Origin: Patescibacteria group bacterium
GTDB taxonomy: Bacteria; Patescibacteriota; Patescibacteriia; Patescibacteriales; UBA12465
Direction of reading: 5' to 3'
Length of the DNA stretch: 11,363 nt
Assembly (NCBI GenBank): GCA_021734825.1
Contig: JAIPIE010000021.1
Location: 1-11,363, forward strand
Positions 7,776-11,363 of this stretch are shown piece after piece. Numbering within the stretch: the stretch's first letter is position 1; each line of letters begins with the position of its first letter. The notes under the pieces were generated by a model. That model was not told the DNA's origin, did not search any database, and saw nothing but the letters and a program-made list of their open reading frames with translations. The position numbers were made by a program, and so were the translations under genes.

Positions 7776-7794
7776 GGAGACTTCAAACCTCCTT
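7766..7794 (-). terminator. Intrinsic terminator of the PLD-family gene
   Basis: On the - strand AAGGAG (7794-7789) pairs with CTCCTT (7779-7774) around a 9-nt loop, then G and seven T's (7772-7766). It begins about 20 nt after the stop of the PLD gene. The six-pair stem is short, so read-through into uvrA is possible. Confidence 0.75.
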
Positions 7795-7814
7795 AATTAT
7801 ACAATCCTTGATAT

Positions 7815-8852
7815 TTAGAAAAATGATAGAAATATTTTATAAACAGACATTAGAATACGCTGGAAAAAACTTAAACCTTTCAGACTCAGGTCTGGCCGTT
7901 GTGCTTGTTGTTGCCATTTATCAATAATTTTTATCAATGAAGCAATGGCATGTTTTTGTTGAAAAAACACACCAATTTCGGCATTAAAGCCAAAAGATAA
8001 AACATCTAAGTTCTGCGAACCGACTAAAGCCTCTTTTTCATCAATCAACATAACTTTAGCATGATTCATATGAGGCATAAAATAAAATTCAATACCAACT
8101 AAAGCTAAACGACAAGCATTAAAATAATTAATACGGTTTAAAGATTTGATATCCGTATCTTCAGGAATAATAATTTCTACCTTCACTCCGCGTTGAACCG
8201 CCTCGTCTAAGGCTAACATTAACCAGCGTGGTGGTAATAGATATGGCGTAACAATTTTAATAGAAGTTTTGGCCTCGGACAACTTTTCTCGATAATAATT
8301 ATTTAAACGATACTTTTTCTCCCCTATTTCCCAGGTATCTATCACCCATGATTTAATTTTTTTCACCAAGGGCAAGCGACTTTGTTTTAAAATATGATTC
8401 TTTTTGCCACCACATTGTTGATAAGTATAAGCAAAAGAACGGAGCAATGGTTTTACAATCTTCCCACCTAGACGTAAATGCAAATCTTGCCAATTGCGTA
8501 TTTTGTTTTCAATATTAACTCCGCCAATAAAAGCGATTTTATCATCAATAATCACTAGCTTACGGTGCGTGCGACGTAACCAGCGAGAAAAAAATAATAA
8601 TTCCACTCCAGCGGCGCGCAAATCTTGAATAGATGAGGTTTTTAATTCGCTGCTACCATAAGCATCAAGCACCATTACTACTTCCAGCCCCGCCAAAGCT
8701 TTTACCTTTAACTGCCCTAAAAAATCATGAGTCTGACGAGTGTCACCCAAAAAAATATACATTTCAATATATATTGCTGTCTGAGCCTGCTTAATAGCCG
8801 TCATTATCCCGTCCCAAGCCTTGTCTGAAGTTGTATAAAATTTATAACGCAT
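7815..8852 (-). CDS. Phospholipase D-superfamily protein, cardiolipin synthase-like
   Basis: It has two HKD motifs, as in bacterial cardiolipin synthases: H96-x-K98-x4-D103, followed by GG at 110-111 and N113, and H264-x-K266-x4-D271 followed by GSQN (278-281). The fold is the usual pseudo-dimer in which both histidines form one active site. The expected reaction is phosphatidyl transfer between phosphatidylglycerols to give cardiolipin, at the inner face of the membrane. It has 345 aa, against about 480 for E. coli ClsA; the two N-terminal transmembrane helices are missing. The C-terminal tail (about 325-345, hydrophobic with a few basic residues) could anchor it peripherally. Other PLD activities cannot be excluded. 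This ATG is favoured because an extended -10 box ends 6 nt upstream, which implies a leaderless mRNA. A terminator follows the gene. Confidence 0.88.
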   Translation of the reverse strand: MRYKFYTTSDKAWDGIMTAIKQAQTAIYIEMYIFLGDTRQTHDFLGQLKVKALAGLEVVMVLDAYGSSELKTSSIQDLRAAGVELLFFSRWLRRTHRKLVIIDDKIAFIGGVNIENKIRNWQDLHLRLGGKIVKPLLRSFAYTYQQCGGKKNHILKQSRLPLVKKIKSWVIDTWEIGEKKYRLNNYYREKLSEAKTSIKIVTPYLLPPRWLMLALDEAVQRGVKVEIIIPEDTDIKSLNRINYFNACRLALVGIEFYFMPHMNHAKVMLIDEKEALVGSQNLDVLSFGFNAEIGVFFQQKHAIASLIKIIDKWQQQAQRPDLSLKGLSFFQRILMSVYKIFLSFF

Positions 8853-8858
8853 ATATTG

Positions 8859-8867
8859 ATTATACCA
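8859..8867 (-). promoter_or_regulatory. Extended -10 promoter of the PLD gene (leaderless)
   Basis: The - strand reads TGGTATAAT, an extended -10 with a perfect TATAAT at 8864-8859. Only 6 nt separate it from the ATG at 8852, so RNA synthesis should begin at or within a base of the start codon. The best -35 is weak (TTAACG at 18 nt spacing), which the TG extension would offset. Confidence 0.6.
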
Positions 8868-9041
8868 CGCTTAGACAAATAGCGTTAAATCGTGATTTAT
8901 GCTGACTATTGAGAATTTTTCTAATATTTTAATTAATTGTATGGCGGCTTTTTTAACTTATTTAATCATCATTAACTATTTTCGCTTGACCCTAACATTA
9001 AATCAGAATAAGCTATAATTATATAATAATTACTTGAGCTT
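8868..9041. other. Divergent intergenic region, PLD / permease
   Basis: It holds a perfect 6-2-6 inverted repeat, TAAATC-GT-GATTTA (8886-8899), next to or overlapping the weak -35 region of the PLD promoter; it is a candidate operator, but such repeats arise by chance in AT-rich DNA. A possible 39-codon hydrophobic reading frame (8899-9018) has no ribosome-binding site. Promoter boxes for the permease lie at its right end. No RNA gene or riboswitch was recognised. Confidence 0.4.
8996..9027 (+). promoter_or_regulatory. Probable promoter of the permease gene
   Basis: Two TATAAT hexamers, at 9014-9019 and 9022-9027, lie just before the ATG at 9042. The -35 is not clear. The most regular fit to the first box is a weak CTAACA-like hexamer about 16 nt upstream. 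The better TTGACC (8986-8991) is 22 nt away, too far for standard spacing. The leader would be about 8-16 nt. Confidence 0.45.
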
Positions 9042-9998
9042 ATGTTTACACCTATACAATGGCTAGCCAATCTACTTACTTACAAACTATTTAGTCTACA
9101 AGAAGGATCCGTGCTAGCCGATTCAATCAACTACTTTATTTTTGATACTTTAAAAATTATTATTTTACTAGCTTTAATTATTTTTATTATCGCCATTATT
9201 CGTTCTTATCTGCCTCCAGCCAGGATCAAAAAGATTCTCGCTCAGAAAAACAAGTATTTAAGTTATGTTTTAGCTGCTTTATTGGGAACAATTACACCTT
9301 TTTGTTCTTGTTCCGCTGTTCCTCTGTTTTTAGGCTTTACAGAAGCAGGCGTGCCACTGGGAGCAAGTTTTTCTTTTTTAATTGCTTCACCAATGGTTAA
9401 TGAAATTGCCGTGATCTTATTATTAGGTATGTTTGGTTGGAAAATAACGGCTCTTTATATTTTTAGCGGTCTTATTATTGCAATTTTTGCCGGCATAATT
9501 ATAGACCGACTAAAAACAGACAAATTAATCTTGCCGATTGGCCAAGGAGGTGGAGATATTAAGCTTGAGCTGATTCAAAATTGGCCTGAGCGCCTAAAAT
9601 ATGCCCGTGATTATTCTTTAAATATTCTTAGAAAAGTTTGGCCTTATATTACTATAGGTGTTGCTCTCGGAGCACTTATCCACGGCTATGCCCCTGCTGA
9701 TTTATTAGTTAGCTACGCTGGTGCTGATAAATGGTATGCCGTTCCTTTGGCAGTTATTATTGGTATTCCTCTATACTCAAATGCTGCTGGCATTATTCCG
9801 CTAGTAAGCGCTTTAACCGAAAAAGGCGTGGCCATGGGCTCTGCCCTAGCTTTTATGATGTCGGTCACCGCTCTTTCCTTGCCAGAATTTATGATTTTAA
9901 AAAGAGTGATGAAAAATAAATTAATTTTAATTTTCGCCGGAGTGGTTGGACTTGGCATTCTAATTACCGGCATCTTGTTTAATTTGATATTGGGGTAA
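9042..9998 (+). CDS. UPF0718/ArsP_1-type permease
   Basis: This 318-aa protein has about eight membrane segments and belongs to the predicted-permease family that includes ArsP and YraQ. The hallmark TPFCSCSAVPLF (residues 85-96) is followed by GVPLGASFSFLIASPMVNE (103-121). A second half repeats the pattern in diverged form: GIPLYSNAAGIIPL (241-254), then GVAMGSALAFMMSVTALSLPE (262-282). This pseudo-twofold layout is expected of the family. Characterised ArsP exports trivalent organoarsenicals, and cysteines are important there; C88 and C90 are present here. The substrate cannot be read from the sequence: no arsR, arsenate reductase or thioredoxin-like partner gene is adjacent. The central loop (about 157-195) is charged and cytoplasmic. 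The gene is divergent from the PLD gene. It has no Shine-Dalgarno sequence, and no convincing terminator follows. Confidence 0.87.
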   Translation: MFTPIQWLANLLTYKLFSLQEGSVLADSINYFIFDTLKIIILLALIIFIIAIIRSYLPPARIKKILAQKNKYLSYVLAALLGTITPFCSCSAVPLFLGFTEAGVPLGASFSFLIASPMVNEIAVILLLGMFGWKITALYIFSGLIIAIFAGIIIDRLKTDKLILPIGQGGGDIKLELIQNWPERLKYARDYSLNILRKVWPYITIGVALGALIHGYAPADLLVSYAGADKWYAVPLAVIIGIPLYSNAAGIIPLVSALTEKGVAMGSALAFMMSVTALSLPEFMILKRVMKNKLILIFAGVVGLGILITGILFNLILG

Positions 9999-10042
9999 AA
10001 TATTTTAAGGGTAATAAAAAAAGCGCCAATATACATAAACTA

Positions 10043-10071
10043 TATACAATTGTACATAAAACGTGTACAAT
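10043..10071 (+). promoter_or_regulatory. Promoter with overlapping palindromic operator of the HTH-MNT/HEPN cassette
   Basis: TATACA (10043-10048, 4/6 to a -35), a 17-nt spacer and TACAAT (10066-10071, 5/6 to a -10) form a plausible promoter, with a start near 10078 and a leader of about 35 nt. An inverted repeat, ATTGTAC (10049-10055) and GTACAAT (10065-10071), fills the spacer and covers the -10. Its left arm also belongs to a perfect 10-bp palindrome, TACAATTGTA (10045-10054). Bound protein would block polymerase, as expected for autorepression by the winged-helix protein encoded next. The repeats are seen; the operator role is inference. Confidence 0.55.
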
Positions 10072-10112
10072 ATAAGTAAGATCAATTAAGATAAAAACTA
10101 TTAAATATTTAT

Positions 10113-10700
10113 ATGCTAAATTTTTTGAAAAATGGAGGGGGAGAAATTCTTAAGCTTTTTTTTAAAGACCAAGATAAAGAATATTATTTTAGGGAAATTG
10201 CCAAAAAAATAAATAGGAAGCCAAGTTATTGTCAAAAATATTTAGACAATCTTGTAGAAGAAAATATATTATTGGACACACGTCGTGGGAACATGCGTTT
10301 TTTTAGATTAAATAAAAAGTACCCACTCTATGAAGAAATAAAAAGTATTGTTTCAAAAACAATTGGCTTGGAAAACGAATTAAAAGAATTAATTGATAAG
10401 CTTGATAATGTGGAGTGTGCTTTTGTGTTTGGGTCAATAGCCAAAAAAACGGAAAACAGTAATAGTGATGTGGACTTAATGTTAATTGGAAACATAAACC
10501 AAGACGCTCTTACCACTATTATAAGCCCTCTAGAAGGAAAAATTGCTAGAGAAATAAACTATCATATTTATAGTAATCAAGAAATTGTGAAAAAAATTGA
10601 GGAGCACGATGGTTTTATATCTAATATTTTTTCATCACCAATTATTAAATTAAAAGGAAACCCATATGATTTTACACGAACTTCAAATATTAATAAATAA
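10113..10700 (+). CDS. Winged-helix + minimal nucleotidyltransferase (HTH-MNT) protein, putative antitoxin
   Basis: It has 195 aa in two domains. Residues about 8-75 form a winged helix-turn-helix (recognition region near REIAKKINRKPSYCQKYLDNL-like sequence, 27-47; wing RRGNMRFFRLN, 57-67). Residues about 95-185 are a polymerase-beta-type minimal nucleotidyltransferase, with G107-S108 and D119-x-D121 in a GSx10DxD pattern and a probable third acid, E147, in REIN. The active-site residues appear intact, so it may transfer a nucleotide, as MntA does when it adenylylates HepT. The next gene, an HEPN-like protein, overlaps its 3' end by 35 bp, which supports a HEPN/MNT toxin-antitoxin pair. The fused DNA-binding domain and the promoter palindrome suggest autorepression. 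No Shine-Dalgarno sequence precedes the ATG. An ordinary transcriptional regulator is the alternative. Family assignment is firm; the antitoxin role is inferred. Confidence 0.82.
   Translation: MLNFLKNGGGEILKLFFKDQDKEYYFREIAKKINRKPSYCQKYLDNLVEENILLDTRRGNMRFFRLNKKYPLYEEIKSIVSKTIGLENELKELIDKLDNVECAFVFGSIAKKTENSNSDVDLMLIGNINQDALTTIISPLEGKIAREINYHIYSNQEIVKKIEEHDGFISNIFSSPIIKLKGNPYDFTRTSNINK
10653..10658 (+). promoter_or_regulatory. Ribosome binding site for the HEPN gene
   Basis: AAAGGA lies 7 nt before the ATG at 10666, inside the 3' end of the HTH-MNT gene. It is the only convincing Shine-Dalgarno-like site at any start here and decides the choice of this overlapping start. It would allow coupled or independent translation of the second protein. 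Confidence 0.65.
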
Positions 10701-11139
10701 CAATTCAATTGAGTCCTTCCCTTTAAATTTAAAAGGAATTGAAATAAAAATTGAGAAGGCTGAAGGATTATATAACTTTGCCAGTAAAAATTTATCTGGC
10801 ATGGGCACAGGAGATGAGGATATTGTTTATAATAATATTTATGACTCTATAAGATTAAGTTGTGAGGCTATATTATTAATTAACGGATATAGAGCAAAAA
10901 CAAGTGGAGAGGGGCATCACTATATTGTTATCAATGCCGCTGCTATTTTGCTCAATGGCCAGCTCAGTCATGAATTTAAAAGATTTCAACAAATGAGAAA
11001 AAAAAGAAATAGAATTGAATATGGAGATTTCATGGGGATTTCGGAGGCAGAATTAAAACAAGCCCATACAGATGCTATGTTCTTGTTGATAAAGGTCAAA
11101 GAGTTAAAATCAGAATTAAACGAGCAAATCAATCGGTAA
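10666..11139 (+). CDS. HEPN-domain-like protein, putative toxin partner of the HTH-MNT protein
   Basis: A helical protein of 157 aa. It follows the HEPN plan: a long first helix with an acidic start (KGIEIKIEKAEGLYNFASKN, 23-42), a second helix (DIVYNNIYDSIRLSCEAILLINGY, 52-75), then GEGHHYIVINAAA (81-93) and the signature region MRKKRNRIEYGD (110-121) before a final helix. Canonical HEPN RNases carry Rx4-6H. Here R114-N115 is followed by E118-Y119, so Tyr sits where the catalytic His is expected. The RNxxEY form appears in HEPN proteins encoded beside HTH-nucleotidyltransferases, as I recall. It may be a toxin RNase with altered chemistry, a non-catalytic binding partner, or a target for nucleotidylation at Y119. 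The gene overlaps the HTH-MNT gene by 35 bp in another frame and has its own ribosome binding site. No terminator is evident after it. Confidence 0.7.
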   Translation: MILHELQILINNNSIESFPLNLKGIEIKIEKAEGLYNFASKNLSGMGTGDEDIVYNNIYDSIRLSCEAILLINGYRAKTSGEGHHYIVINAAAILLNGQLSHEFKRFQQMRKKRNRIEYGDFMGISEAELKQAHTDAMFLLIKVKELKSELNEQINR

Positions 11140-11150
11140 TAATATTCGCG

Positions 11151-11166
11151 TAAATATTGATATTTA
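11151..11166. repeat. Perfect 7-2-7 inverted repeat after the HEPN gene
   Basis: TAAATAT-TG-ATATTTA lies 12 nt after the HEPN stop and 11 nt before the ATG at 11178. There is no T-run, and a stem made only of A-T pairs would be weak. It could be an operator for the next gene or simple AT-rich chance. Confidence 0.35.
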
Positions 11167-11177
11167 ATCAAAACTTT

Positions 11178-11363
11178 ATGAAATATATAGCAAAAGAACA
11201 GATTAATAAGATAATCACCAAGCAATACTCTTTTAATTTTGCTATAAATGAAGACGCTATATATCTTATAGAAATAATTGCTAGTGCTAAGAGTTGGTTG
11301 CAAAATTTTAAAACAGGTCGTTCTTTTTCTAAGGACGATGACATATATTTATATCTAGATAAT
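11178..11363 (+). CDS. Partial unrecognised protein, runs off the right edge
   Basis: An ATG at 11178 opens a frame of 62 codons with no stop before the window end, so the 3' end is missing. The visible protein begins MKYIAKEQINKIIT and has a likely helix INEDAIYLIEIIASAKSWL (residues 24-42), then a polar, acidic stretch (KDDDIYLYLDN, 52-62). I do not recognise a family. The pattern of a short helix, a loop and a longer helix that starts near NEDA is loosely like a histone fold, but this rests on a few residues. It lies 38 nt downstream of the HEPN gene and has no Shine-Dalgarno sequence. It could be a third gene of the cassette or an unrelated neighbour. The open frame supports coding; function is unknown. 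Confidence 0.5.
   Translation, partial: MKYIAKEQINKIITKQYSFNFAINEDAIYLIEIIASAKSWLQNFKTGRSFSKDDDIYLYLDN

Noticed and set aside
8986..9019. TTGACC paired with TATAAT as the permease promoter
   Set aside because: The spacer is 22 nt, too long for normal sigma-70 recognition; a weaker -35 is more likely.
9713..10036. Open frames on both strands over the end of the permease gene
   Set aside because: They overlap conserved permease sequence in other frames and look like shadows.
10986..11303. Open frame of 105 codons on the - strand
   Set aside because: It covers the antisense of the HEPN signature region and the following frame, and its composition (Tyr, Phe, Ile, Leu, Asn) is what AT-rich antisense gives.
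1..11363. CRISPR arrays, tRNA or rRNA genes, insertion sequences, attachment sites
   Set aside because: No regularly spaced repeats, cloverleaf sequence, transposase, integrase or terminal inverted repeats were seen on either strand.

Overview
The window (AT-rich, GC roughly in the mid-30s percent by eye) looks like a chromosomal piece of a small-genome bacterium, most plausibly of the Candidate Phyla Radiation (Patescibacteria). The reasons are a type IV pilus assembly ATPase present as two fused ATPase copies, a translin/TRAX-family protein (a family best known from eukaryotes and archaea), tight gene packing, start codons almost without Shine-Dalgarno sequences, and TAA as the stop of all nine complete genes. 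The lineage is inferred from gene content; there is no rRNA or other marker here. The standard bacterial code (table 11) fits, because no gene is broken by an in-frame TGA.

Layout. (1) 26-997, + strand: a polytopic membrane protein of unknown function, followed by a GC-rich, hairpin-forming spacer (about 1014-1057). (2) 1073-5188, + strand: a probable operon with a tandem PilB/GspE-type ATPase (1005 aa), a translin-family protein (22-nt gap) and a YfcE/MJ0936-type metallophosphoesterase (5-nt gap). It ends at a strong hairpin at 5194-5231 that has a T-run on each strand and so can also end the convergent uvrA transcript. (3) 7712-5244, - strand: uvrA, with both ABC ATPase halves and their zinc modules, but with the UvrB-binding domain almost entirely absent. 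It has its own sigma-70-like promoter, laid over the terminator of the next gene upstream. (4) 8852-7815, - strand: a phospholipase-D-superfamily cardiolipin-synthase-like protein whose promoter lies so close to the ATG that the mRNA is probably leaderless. (5) 9042-9998, + strand: a UPF0718/ArsP-type permease, divergent from the PLD gene across 189 nt.

(6) 10113-11139, + strand: a more AT-rich two-gene cassette made of a winged-helix/minimal-nucleotidyltransferase protein and an overlapping HEPN-like protein. This is the arrangement of HEPN/MNT toxin-antitoxin modules. A palindromic sequence that overlaps the predicted promoter is a likely autoregulatory operator. The HEPN gene has the only good Shine-Dalgarno sequence among the starts examined. 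(7) From 11178 an unrecognised reading frame runs off the right edge.

The items most worth following up are the HEPN/MNT cassette with its variant RNase motif, the UvrA without a UvrB-docking domain, the double pilus ATPase, and the translin-family gene inside the pilus ATPase operon. No tRNA, rRNA, CRISPR array, insertion sequence or phage gene was seen.
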